This document shows, piece by piece, positions 15,743-23,495 of a DNA stretch of 64,000 nt. Within the stretch, counting starts at the first letter, position 1. Each line of letters opens with the position of its first letter. The notes under the pieces were generated by a model that was not told the origin of the DNA, did not search any database, and saw only the letters and a program-made list of their open reading frames with translations. The translations under genes were made by a program, and so were the position numbers. The stretch covers positions 75,053-139,052 of the forward strand of contig JAZNWU010000018.1 of assembly GCA_045593555.1 (NCBI GenBank), read 5' to 3'. The DNA is from Fimenecus sp045593555. Lineage in GTDB: Bacteria > Bacillota > Clostridia > Oscillospirales > Acutalibacteraceae.

Positions 15743-17287
15743 ATGGTAAAAAACTATGATGCTGTCGTTATCGGTGCAGGTAACGGCGGACTTGTGGCAT
15801 CAGCACGTCTTGCCAAAGAGGGAAAAAAGACGTTGCTTATTGAACGTCATAATTTGCCCGGTGGTTTTGCTACTAGCTTTGTAAGAGGTAGATTTGAATT
15901 TGAAGCATCACTTCATGAGCTTTGTGGTATCGGCTCAATTACAGGAAAATCACCATTGTTGAAGATTTTTCAAGAGGTTGGTGCAGCAGATAAAATAGAA
16001 TGGATTGCACTTGATGAAGCATACAGATTACTCACATTGGATGAAAATGAAAAGTGTGACTATTTAATGCCTTTGGGTAAGGATGCCTTTATAGCTAAGC
16101 TTGAGGAATATGACCCGGGGTCTGCTCCTGTAGTTACAAAGATTTTTGACCTTATTGAAAGTATTGAAAAGACTTTGGATTTTGTAAGCAACATCGATGA
16201 TTTCAAGCCATCAATGATAAAAGAAATTTTTTCAGAGCATACAGATTTTCTTAAGGTTGCAAACTATTCTGTTGACGAAGTGTTGAAATCATTCGGGGCA
16301 AGTCAGAAAACAAGGGATATTCTTAATGGATATTGGTGTTACCTTGGTCAACCTACAGATGAACTTAATGTTATCCACTATTTCACAATGCTTCACTCAT
16401 ATATTATTGATGGTGCTGTTATTCCAAGAGGAAGAAGCCATCAGATAAGTACTGCTTTGCTTGAGGCATTTACTGAAAATGGTGGTGAGGCTTGGTTCAA
16501 CACAAGCGTTAAGAAAATCAATGTTGAAAACGGCGTAGCAACAGGTGTTGTTCTTGATGATGGTACACAAATAAATGCTAAAGCAATTATCTGTAATGCT
16601 TCGCCATATAATGCCTTTACAAAACTTATAGATGAAAATGCTATTCCTGAGAAACTTAAAAAGGAAGTAAATGCTAAAACTTTGGGTGCAAAGGGCTTTG
16701 CAGTATTTTTGGGACTTAATCGGTCTGCAGATGAGTTGGGACTTAACAACCACACTTATTTCATTTATCCTACTAACGATAACAGAAAGTGCTACGAACT
16801 CAGCAAACATATTGAAACAAATGATGTTCAGGCAACTGTTTGCCTTAACAGAGCCTTTGATGATTGTTCACCTGAAGGCACAAGCATCCTTTACATGACC
16901 TCAATTTTTGCAGGAGATGAATGGAGCAAGGTTTCTGTTAAGGATTACCATAAAACAAAGTATGCCTTTGCAGAAAAAATGATAGATAATTTTGAAAAAG
17001 CAACAGGTGTTAAAATTAAAGATTATATTGAAGAAATCGAAATTGCAACACCAATGACTTATGCCCGTTATACAGATGCTCCTGCAGGCACTATCTACGG
17101 ATATGAGGCAACTAAAGAAGACGGTATTGTTAAAAGAATCGTTTTTGATTTGATAGACAAAGGTATTCCGGGACTTTATTTTGCAGGTGGCTATACTACA
17201 AGACACATGGGTTATTCACCAAGCTACACAACCGGTGATATGGCAGCAAAGGCTGCAATACTCGCTATGGAAAAGGAGGTAAAGTAA
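15743..17287 (+). CDS. FAD-dependent oxidoreductase, phytoene-desaturase/retinol-saturase-like
   Basis: 514 aa. The N-terminal dinucleotide-binding motif (VVIGAGNGGLVASARLAKEG then ERHNLPGG) and the C-terminal FAD motif (GLYFAGGYTTRHMGYSPSYT) are those of CrtI-like amine-oxidase-fold flavoproteins. No membrane helix is present. These enzymes saturate or desaturate C=C bonds of hydrophobic substrates; no carotenoid genes lie nearby, so the substrate is unknown. The stop (17287) abuts the start of a ferredoxin reductase/2Fe-2S protein (17288), which points to a shared electron path. An ABM-domain gene completes the operon. Confidence 0.85.
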   Translation: MVKNYDAVVIGAGNGGLVASARLAKEGKKTLLIERHNLPGGFATSFVRGRFEFEASLHELCGIGSITGKSPLLKIFQEVGAADKIEWIALDEAYRLLTLDENEKCDYLMPLGKDAFIAKLEEYDPGSAPVVTKIFDLIESIEKTLDFVSNIDDFKPSMIKEIFSEHTDFLKVANYSVDEVLKSFGASQKTRDILNGYWCYLGQPTDELNVIHYFTMLHSYIIDGAVIPRGRSHQISTALLEAFTENGGEAWFNTSVKKINVENGVATGVVLDDGTQINAKAIICNASPYNAFTKLIDENAIPEKLKKEVNAKTLGAKGFAVFLGLNRSADELGLNNHTYFIYPTNDNRKCYELSKHIETNDVQATVCLNRAFDDCSPEGTSILYMTSIFAGDEWSKVSVKDYHKTKYAFAEKMIDNFEKATGVKIKDYIEEIEIATPMTYARYTDAPAGTIYGYEATKEDGIVKRIVFDLIDKGIPGLYFAGGYTTRHMGYSPSYTTGDMAAKAAILAMEKEVK

Positions 17288-18454
17288 ATGAGCAAGAAAA
17301 AGTTTTCTGTAAACGGCACTTTCAAGGACAGTGTGAATACAATAAAGTTTTTAACAGAGAGAAAACAGTTTATAGACAGTGCCAATGCGACTTTACCAAC
17401 CCGTACTGATGATTTTGGTGTAAATAAGGTTGCTAAAAGCCTTCACCCTAAAGAGCAAAAACTTGTAATCAGCAGAATTGAAGAACACAAAGATATTGCA
17501 AAGAGTTATTATTTTAAAAGCGAAACAAAACTTGCATATTTTAAGGCAGGTCAATATCTTACATTTAAGCTTGAAATAGGCAATTCAGTTGTTACCCGTT
17601 CCTATTCAATAGCCTCCTCCCCTGCAACTGCATTAAATGGTGAATATCAGATTACTGTTAAACGCATTGCTGATGGCTTTGTTTCCGATTATATTCTCGA
17701 TAACTGGAGCGTAGGAGATGAAGTTACTGCTTATGCACCGGAAGGTAATATGACATATTGTCCGTTAAGAGATGCCGAAAATATCGTTGCTATCGCTGGT
17801 GGTAGTGGTATCACTCCATTCCTTTCACTTGCAAGAGCAATTGACCAGGGTGATGAAGATTGTAGCCTTACTTTGCTCTATGGTTGCAGAACATCGGACG
17901 AAATTCTTTTCAAAGCAGAACTCGACTCACTTTCTGAGAAAAATGAGAAAATCAACGTGGTTTACGTGTTGAGTCACAGTGACGAAGAAGGCTATGAAAA
18001 AGGCTTTGTGAGTGCAGATATTATAAAGAAATATGCTCCCCATGAGAATTACAGCATTTTTGTTTGTGGTCCGGGAGGATTATATAAATTCCTTGAAACA
18101 GAACTTCCAAAACTTGAAATTGAAAGAAAATATATTCGTTTTGAAGTTTTTTCTTCCGGTAAAAAGACAGAAGAACCAAAAAAATTCAGTATTACGGTTA
18201 TTAATCGTGGAAATGAGTCTGTAATTAAAGCAAACAGTAATGAAACTGTGCTTTGTGCATTTGAACGAGCAGGCATAGAAGTTCCTGCAAGATGTCACAC
18301 AGGTGAATGTGGTTTTTGCAGAAGTAAACTTGTAAGTGGTAAGGTTTATATCCCCGAAGGCGAAGACAAGCGTCGTATAGCAGATATACAGTTTAATTTC
18401 ATACATCCTTGCTGTTGTTATCCTGAAAGCGACCTTATTATAAGGATTAATTAG
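17288..18454 (+). CDS. Ferredoxin-NAD(P) reductase fused to a plant-type 2Fe-2S ferredoxin domain
   Basis: 388 aa. An FNR-type FAD-binding barrel (RSYSIASSP at about 105) and an NAD(P)-binding domain (IAGGSGITPFLSLARAI, LLYGCRTSDEILF, FVCGPGGLY) are followed by a C-terminal ferredoxin. Its ligands are C-HTGE-C-GF-C plus a later Cys in HPCCCYPES. A helical N-terminal extension of about 50 residues precedes the barrel. It would pass electrons from NAD(P)H to the neighbouring flavoenzyme or another acceptor. It abuts the upstream gene directly, with SD AAGGAGG inside the upstream 3' end, so the two are co-translated. Confidence 0.88.
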   Translation: MSKKKFSVNGTFKDSVNTIKFLTERKQFIDSANATLPTRTDDFGVNKVAKSLHPKEQKLVISRIEEHKDIAKSYYFKSETKLAYFKAGQYLTFKLEIGNSVVTRSYSIASSPATALNGEYQITVKRIADGFVSDYILDNWSVGDEVTAYAPEGNMTYCPLRDAENIVAIAGGSGITPFLSLARAIDQGDEDCSLTLLYGCRTSDEILFKAELDSLSEKNEKINVVYVLSHSDEEGYEKGFVSADIIKKYAPHENYSIFVCGPGGLYKFLETELPKLEIERKYIRFEVFSSGKKTEEPKKFSITVINRGNESVIKANSNETVLCAFERAGIEVPARCHTGECGFCRSKLVSGKVYIPEGEDKRRIADIQFNFIHPCCCYPESDLIIRIN

Positions 18455-18460
18455 TGAATT

Positions 18461-18793
18461 ATGGCAATAACAATAAACATTTATTATTCAGGTACAAATG
18501 GAAATGCGAAACAATTCGCAGAAGAAATGACTTCAACCGGTATTGTTGACGAAATCCGTGCTGAAAATGGCAATCTGAAATACGAATACTTTTTTCCAAT
18601 GAATGATGATGAAACTGTTCTCTTAATCGACAGTTGGAAAAACCAAGAATCAATCGACATACACCACAAGTCACCTATGATGCAAAAAATCATTGATTTG
18701 CGTGAAAAGTATGATTTAAGTATGAAGGTTGAACGCTACATTACCGACGAATCAGGCATACCTGAACAGGACAAAAAATTTATAAAAGAGTAA
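18461..18793 (+). CDS. ABM-domain protein (putative quinol monooxygenase-like)
   Basis: 110 aa, one ferredoxin-like alpha/beta fold with features of the antibiotic-biosynthesis-monooxygenase (ABM) family. These include the N-terminal strand followed by TGNAKQFAEEM, a central YEYFFPMNDDETVLLIDSWKN and IDIHHKSPMMQKIIDLREKY. Members oxidise quinols or other aromatics without cofactor, or act as small binding proteins. The gene lies 6 bp after the ferredoxin reductase gene, so it shares the redox operon. The SD is weak. A bidirectional terminator follows. Confidence 0.8.
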   Translation: MAITINIYYSGTNGNAKQFAEEMTSTGIVDEIRAENGNLKYEYFFPMNDDETVLLIDSWKNQESIDIHHKSPMMQKIIDLREKYDLSMKVERYITDESGIPEQDKKFIKE

Positions 18794-18824
18794 AGAAAGT
18801 CTGACTTTCTGAACGAACAACACA

Positions 18825-18862
18825 AAAGGCAGTGCATTTTCGTACACTGCCTGATTTTTTAT
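18825..18862 (+). terminator. Bidirectional terminator between the redox operon and GH127
   Basis: GGCAGTG / CACTGCC stem with an A-run on the left and TTTTTT on the right, placed between two convergent genes. Confidence 0.8.
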
Positions 18863-21162
18863 TTAACTATACTTAATTTATCGAAGATGCCACCTGCATA
18901 ACTACCTGTTTCTGCCTGGAATTTCACAGTTATTTGAATCTTATCACCTATCATTTCCTGTGGAATTTTATAATAGACATCATAGAAGTTATTTGGATTT
19001 GGATTTTCGAGAGTAACATCTGCAAGAAGCTCGCCATCAATGAAAATCTTGAATTTTCTACCTACATCACCACTATAATACTTGACTTTAAGGTAATTTG
19101 TTGCAGTATTATCAACTGCCATATCGTAACTGAACCATCCGTCAGAGGATGCATCACGGAACATAAGTCCCTTAAAATTACCTGATGTTGAATTTTCCGA
19201 TTTGAGATTATGGCTGAACTCATACTGGTCATTTCCAACAGGCAGGGAGTCGATTACAATATATTTATCGTCGTTATTTTCAGGTAACTTGGTTTTGCTG
19301 TCTGTAAGTGTGAAATAAATTCCGTAACGACTTGTGTGTTGCTTATAATGTGGTGAGAAAATCAGATTCTGATTTGTTCCTTTAAGTTCAAAAGTAAGTG
19401 TATCACCTATTCGCACAAGGTTTTCGTCAATATTGCGAAGCCACTTTTTAGCTGTACCTTTCTGAACTATGAGTAAGTCACTTGAATTTGCGTCCCAAAG
19501 AGGAATTGTAACATTAACACCTGTTGTACTTGTATTCATATCCTTTTGTCCCATATCAGCACTGAGTACCCAAGGGCCATATTTGAATGCAACTGCATTT
19601 TCATTGTCAGGAAGTGAATATGCCACAACACGCATATTCATTTCATACTCGATTGTATCACCGTCATTCCACTCACGGTCAAGAGTGATAAAACCATCTT
19701 TAACTTTCACCAGTTTCTTGTCACCATTGATTTTAACTGTTGGTTTATCTTCACACCAATCAGGCACTTTAAGAACAATTTTTGCTTCTGCAGAACCATT
19801 TACTGTGAAAGTAACCTTTGGTAAATCTGCATTTTGTGTGATTGTAAGTCCTTTTTCTTCCCAAGTCACACTTGAAGATGTATAACGATTTACGAAAATG
19901 CTGTCTGCACCATAAAAATAGATACTGTCACCGAGTTTTGAGAAATTTTCCATTCCCGAACCTGTGCAACACCAGAAATGGTCAGTAGGACTACTGTAAA
20001 CCTTGAAAAATCCTGTTGCCATTGGTTGGAAGTATGTTGTCATTCCTGTTTCAGGGTTTTGTGATGAAAGAATTGCATTGATAAATGTATTTTCATAATA
20101 ATCTGAATATTTTTTATCACCTGTGATTTTGAATAGTTCTCGACTAAGTTTCAGCATATTATATGTATTACAAGTTTCACAGTTGCAGTTTGTACGCTCT
20201 GCATCAAGGACTTTTGGTTCACCAAAATGTTCCCATTCGCTATTTCCACCTGTGATATATGTGTGATTCTGAATTACCATTTCCCAGAAATTTGCTGCAA
20301 CCTGAAGATAGTACTCCTCACCTGTTACAGTATATCTGTTTAATGCACCGATAATTTTTGGGATTGTTGTATTTGCATGTTTACCGTTAAGAACATCTTC
20401 ACCCTTATGCAATGGTTCAAAGAGTGTCATTTCGTCAAAGCTGTGTGCAGCTGACAAATGATTTTCATTCTTTGTGTATTTATATAGGTTATAAAGGCAG
20501 TCATTCATACCGCCATATTCCACATTGAGCACTGTTTTTTGTGTTTCTTCCGTCCAGTTACTTGTGTGACTATATACCCATTCACCAAGTTTTGATGCAA
20601 TTTCCAATGCTTTTTCATTACCTGTAAATGTATAGACATCAATAAGTCCTGCTAATATCTTATGCATTGAGTACCAAGGCACCCAAGTGCCTGATGTATT
20701 GCCATTTTCAATCTGCTCATAGTGACTTTCAGGAATTGCATGAAGATAACCATTCTTAAGCTGGCAATCGTCAAGAACAGAAATCATATAATCTGTGATT
20801 TTCTTTAAATCCTTATCCTTTGATGTGGCATAGGCTTGTGATACTGCAGTTAAATAATGACCTAATGTATGTCCCTGAATTGCAGATGTTTCCCATCCAC
20901 CATATTTTTCTGCATTGATTTTTCTTCCTGAAATATCACCGAAACCTCGCATAAGTCGGTCTGCATCAAGAGATTTTAAATATTCAACTTCCTTTTCAAA
21001 AGCATTCTGTTCATAACTGTCTAAAAGTGTAACATTTTCCATTGAAAATTCCTCCAAGGGTTCTGTGAGTGTTTCAAGTTTTACATTAAATAAGTCTTTA
21101 TTTTCTGAAAATGGAAATATTAATAAAATTGACATGATAACTGCCAATAGTTTTTTTATCAT
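18859..21162 (-). CDS. GH127-family (beta-L-arabinofuranosidase-like) secreted enzyme
   Basis: 767 aa from the ATG at 21162, chosen because AGGAG lies 8 nt upstream and it begins a signal peptide (MIKKLLAVIMSILLIFPFSE); the longer frame to 21258 lacks an SD. The (alpha/alpha)6 domain carries the GH127 zinc-site motifs: ETC within NCNCETCNTYNML, and the adjacent cysteines of HFWCCTGSGMENF, one of which is the nucleophile in HypBA1. C-terminal beta-sandwiches follow, the last (about 620-767) probably a carbohydrate-binding module-like domain (SDGWFSYDMAVDN). It would remove beta-linked L-arabinofuranose from plant glycans or glycoproteins outside the cell. Confidence 0.88.
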   Translation of the reverse strand: MIKKLLAVIMSILLIFPFSENKDLFNVKLETLTEPLEEFSMENVTLLDSYEQNAFEKEVEYLKSLDADRLMRGFGDISGRKINAEKYGGWETSAIQGHTLGHYLTAVSQAYATSKDKDLKKITDYMISVLDDCQLKNGYLHAIPESHYEQIENGNTSGTWVPWYSMHKILAGLIDVYTFTGNEKALEIASKLGEWVYSHTSNWTEETQKTVLNVEYGGMNDCLYNLYKYTKNENHLSAAHSFDEMTLFEPLHKGEDVLNGKHANTTIPKIIGALNRYTVTGEEYYLQVAANFWEMVIQNHTYITGGNSEWEHFGEPKVLDAERTNCNCETCNTYNMLKLSRELFKITGDKKYSDYYENTFINAILSSQNPETGMTTYFQPMATGFFKVYSSPTDHFWCCTGSGMENFSKLGDSIYFYGADSIFVNRYTSSSVTWEEKGLTITQNADLPKVTFTVNGSAEAKIVLKVPDWCEDKPTVKINGDKKLVKVKDGFITLDREWNDGDTIEYEMNMRVVAYSLPDNENAVAFKYGPWVLSADMGQKDMNTSTTGVNVTIPLWDANSSDLLIVQKGTAKKWLRNIDENLVRIGDTLTFELKGTNQNLIFSPHYKQHTSRYGIYFTLTDSKTKLPENNDDKYIVIDSLPVGNDQYEFSHNLKSENSTSGNFKGLMFRDASSDGWFSYDMAVDNTATNYLKVKYYSGDVGRKFKIFIDGELLADVTLENPNPNNFYDVYYKIPQEMIGDKIQITVKFQAETGSYAGGIFDKLSIVK

Positions 21163-21277
21163 AATTTTCTCTCCTGATTTTTCTTGGAAATATTGTAGCA
21201 CATATCTTTTTTGACTGCAATATTGTATTTTTTGGTCAAGAATATATAATAGATTCATAATAACTTTGAGGTGTAAT

Positions 21278-21586
21278 ATGACAACATTTGAAAAAATATA
21301 TGAAGTAGTAAAAAGAATCCCGGAAGGTAAAGTTGCAACATATGGTCAGGTGGCTTTTCTTGCAGGAAATCCAAGATGGGCAAGAGTTGTAGGGTATGCT
21401 TTGCATCGGAATCCTGCACCCGGAGTCATTCCTTGTCACAGAGTTGTTAATCGTGAAGGCAGAGTGTCCTGCTCATTTGCCTTTGGTGGTGGTGAAACCC
21501 AAAGGGAATTACTTGAAAATGAAGGTATTGTATTTGAAGAAGACGGTCATATTGACCTTGTGAAATATGGAATTGAATTATATTAA
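21278..21586 (+). CDS. Short MGMT-family (alkylated-DNA repair) protein
   Basis: 102 aa from the ATG at 21278; GAGGTG 6 nt upstream decides this start over the TTG at 21266. It comprises only the C-terminal, DNA-binding and active-site domain of O6-alkylguanine methyltransferases: EGKVATYGQVAFLAGNPRWARVVGYAL, then VIPCHRVVNREG. The PCHR cysteine is kept, unlike alkyltransferase-like ATL proteins where it is often Trp. It may transfer alkyl groups or flag lesions. Divergent from GH127 and unrelated to neighbours in function. Confidence 0.85.
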   Translation: MTTFEKIYEVVKRIPEGKVATYGQVAFLAGNPRWARVVGYALHRNPAPGVIPCHRVVNREGRVSCSFAFGGGETQRELLENEGIVFEEDGHIDLVKYGIELY

Positions 21587-21658
21587 TACATGTTCCATTG
21601 ACAATTGTCAACAGTTGTGGTAAAATATATACATTAAATAAAATAAGGAGGTGTCGAA

Positions 21659-21778
21659 ATGTTAGCAAGTATTTTCGCTTTCGTTGAATCAATTCTTGGT
21701 AGTGCAGGTGCAGACCCTGAAGCAGCTGGTATCGTAGCTCAGGTTTTTGATTTCATTCTTGGTATTTTCGGTGCATAA
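21659..21778 (+). CDS. Tiny hydrophobic protein (39 aa) with strong SD
   Basis: The ATG has a perfect AAGGAGGTG 6 nt upstream. The peptide begins MLASIFAFVESILGSAG, has a short polar centre (ADPEAAG) and ends IVAQVFDFILGIFGA, i.e. two amphipathic or hydrophobic stretches with few charges, all acidic. It has its own terminator. It resembles phenol-soluble-modulin-like or membrane-associated peptides only in general character. A second tiny hydrophobic ORF sits on the other side of the neighbouring transporter gene. Confidence 0.6.
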   Translation: MLASIFAFVESILGSAGADPEAAGIVAQVFDFILGIFGA

Positions 21779-21796
21779 TTCAACTTGAAAATATAC

Positions 21797-21826
21797 AAAA
21801 GCTATCCAATCAGGGTAGCTTTTTAT
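21797..21826 (+). terminator. Terminator after the 39-aa ORF
   Basis: AAAAGCTA / TAGCTTTT stem with a T-rich tail; confirms the small ORF is its own transcription unit. Confidence 0.8.
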
Positions 21827-21833
21827 ATTTTAT

Positions 21834-21861
21834 TTGCAATTTCTATTTAATGTGTTACAAT
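21834..21861 (+). promoter_or_regulatory. Promoter of the MFS transporter gene
   Basis: TTGCAA (21834-21839), 16-bp spacer, TACAAT (21856-21861). It overlaps the first ATG of the long frame, so translation must start downstream at 21883. Confidence 0.65.
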
Positions 21862-21882
21862 AGATTTATGGGAGTGGTTATT

Positions 21883-23319
21883 ATGAAAACTAAGCAATTA
21901 TCTCCTGAAAAGCTTCGTAAAACACAGCTTCGTAAGGAGAAAGAAATTAGGTATTGGGAAAAGCAACAAGCACGGCCAAAAAGTAACACATATTTCTGGT
22001 ATCTTGTGCTGATTATTGCACTTATTTATGCAGTTGATGAGATTGCATCACAAATCAACGCTCTTATGCAAACTGAAATTGCCAACGACTTTATCAAAAG
22101 TGAAAGTTCGGTTACAATTCTCAATCTCTTGAATGTTGTGGCAATACCGTTTCAGATTTTAGGTATTCTGTACAGACCGTTGGCTGACAGATTCGGCAGA
22201 AAGACATTCCTTATTATCAACACATTCGGAATGGCTCTCGCATTATTTGTTATTTTCCTTTCACAAAATGTAATAATGTACTTTATTGGTGCTTGTATGA
22301 TTTTATTCTTTGTACCACACGATATGCACGTCGTGTATATCATGGAAACTGCACCAAGTAAAAGTCGTGCTATTACATATTCCGTTGTAAAATTCTTTGC
22401 CAATATGGCAGTTATGCTTGTGCCTCTTCTTCGCAGATGGTTGATGTCAACTGCTGGTGAATGGCGTAATGTTTATGTAATTCCTGCAGTAGTTGGTATT
22501 GTGGTTTCACTTATTGCTCTTATCTGTGCAAGAGAAACTGACGCATTCATCGATTCAAGAATCCGTTACCTTAAAATGACAGAGGAAGAATTACAGGCAG
22601 AAGAAGCAAAGAAAAAAGCACAGAATTCACAAGGTGGACTTATTGATGCTCTTAAATTCGGTTTCAGTCACAAACAACTTCGTTGGGTTTTCATTTGCTT
22701 TGCACTTGCAGGTATCGGCGTTGTCGGCAGCATGAATTATCAGGCAATTCTCTCCCATGGTTATGCTCAGAGTATTTATGGTTCTAACGCAAAAGAGTTT
22801 TTAGACCTTGTCAGTGTTAAAGAGGTCAGTCAGGCACTCACATTATACCCTATCGGTATGGCTCTTTCACAGGTAATTATGGGCTTTATCTCCGATAAAA
22901 AAGGCAGAAAAGCAGCAGCAATTACCGTTGCGGCAAACTGTGTTATCAGCTTTATCGTTTTTGCTCTTGGCTCCAAGATGAACTTAAATCCATCATTTGT
23001 CGGTTTCTTCTGTGGTACATTTGTAGGTAGTTATTACTCAACCAACGATGTACTTATTATGATGGCAAGTGAATCTGCACCTACAAATCTTCGTTCTTCT
23101 GCAACATCAGCACAGACTGTCGTTGGATTTGTGGGATATGCCATAGGCTTCATTACAAATACAATTTTAGCCCTTATTTTTGGCGATGGTATAATCGGCA
23201 CAGTAGCACTTTGTCTTCTTGTTCCAAGCTTTGTGGCAACACTTATTGCTCTTGTTAAAAATACCCACGACACAAAAGGTATCGACCTTGATAAGGTTAC
23301 AGGTTGTGAGTGGGATTAA
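21883..23319 (+). CDS. MFS transporter
   Basis: 478 aa from the ATG at 21883, which follows GGGAGTGG; the earlier ATG at 21850 lies inside the promoter. A basic cytoplasmic N-terminus of about 35 residues leads into twelve predicted helices. The MFS loop motif between helices 2 and 3 is RPLADRFGRKTF, repeated after helix 8 as GFISDKKGRKAA. A charged central loop (MTEEELQAEEAKKKAQ) joins the halves. It resembles sugar or organic-acid MFS porters; the substrate cannot be read from sequence. It is flanked by two tiny hydrophobic ORFs and convergent to galT. Confidence 0.85.
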   Translation: MKTKQLSPEKLRKTQLRKEKEIRYWEKQQARPKSNTYFWYLVLIIALIYAVDEIASQINALMQTEIANDFIKSESSVTILNLLNVVAIPFQILGILYRPLADRFGRKTFLIINTFGMALALFVIFLSQNVIMYFIGACMILFFVPHDMHVVYIMETAPSKSRAITYSVVKFFANMAVMLVPLLRRWLMSTAGEWRNVYVIPAVVGIVVSLIALICARETDAFIDSRIRYLKMTEEELQAEEAKKKAQNSQGGLIDALKFGFSHKQLRWVFICFALAGIGVVGSMNYQAILSHGYAQSIYGSNAKEFLDLVSVKEVSQALTLYPIGMALSQVIMGFISDKKGRKAAAITVAANCVISFIVFALGSKMNLNPSFVGFFCGTFVGSYYSTNDVLIMMASESAPTNLRSSATSAQTVVGFVGYAIGFITNTILALIFGDGIIGTVALCLLVPSFVATLIALVKNTHDTKGIDLDKVTGCEWD

Positions 23320-23366
23320 TGTAAACTGATAGTTTAAAATAAAAAATTATATAAGGAGGAAATGAA

Positions 23367-23432
23367 ATGTTAGTTATTCTTGCTTTACTTTCAGATATTA
23401 TTTATTTTATCGCTAATATCTTTTCATTTTAA
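23367..23432 (+). CDS. Tiny hydrophobic peptide (21 aa) with strong SD
   Basis: ATAAGGAGGAAATGAA precedes the ATG, a near-ideal ribosome binding site. The peptide starts MLVILALLSDIIYFIANI and is hydrophobic throughout, apart from one Asp. It lies 47 bp after the MFS gene with no terminator between, so it may be co-transcribed. It could be a one-helix transporter partner, a leader peptide, or a type I toxin-like peptide. Confidence 0.5.
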   Translation: MLVILALLSDIIYFIANIFSF

Positions 23433-23446
23433 TTTTTAAGATATAA

Positions 23447-23490
23447 AAAAAGGAGAGTGGATTTTTTAATTTCCATTCTCCGTTATTTTT
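23447..23490. terminator. Bidirectional terminator between the MFS unit and galT
   Basis: GGAGAGTGGA / TTCCATTCTCC arms with an A-run to the left and a T-run to the right; it serves the convergent galT as well. Confidence 0.8.
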
Positions 23491-23495
23491 TTGAT

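Noticed and set aside
21163..21258. N-terminal extension of the GH127 gene
   Set aside because: No SD; the ATG at 21162 has AGGAG and begins a normal signal peptide.
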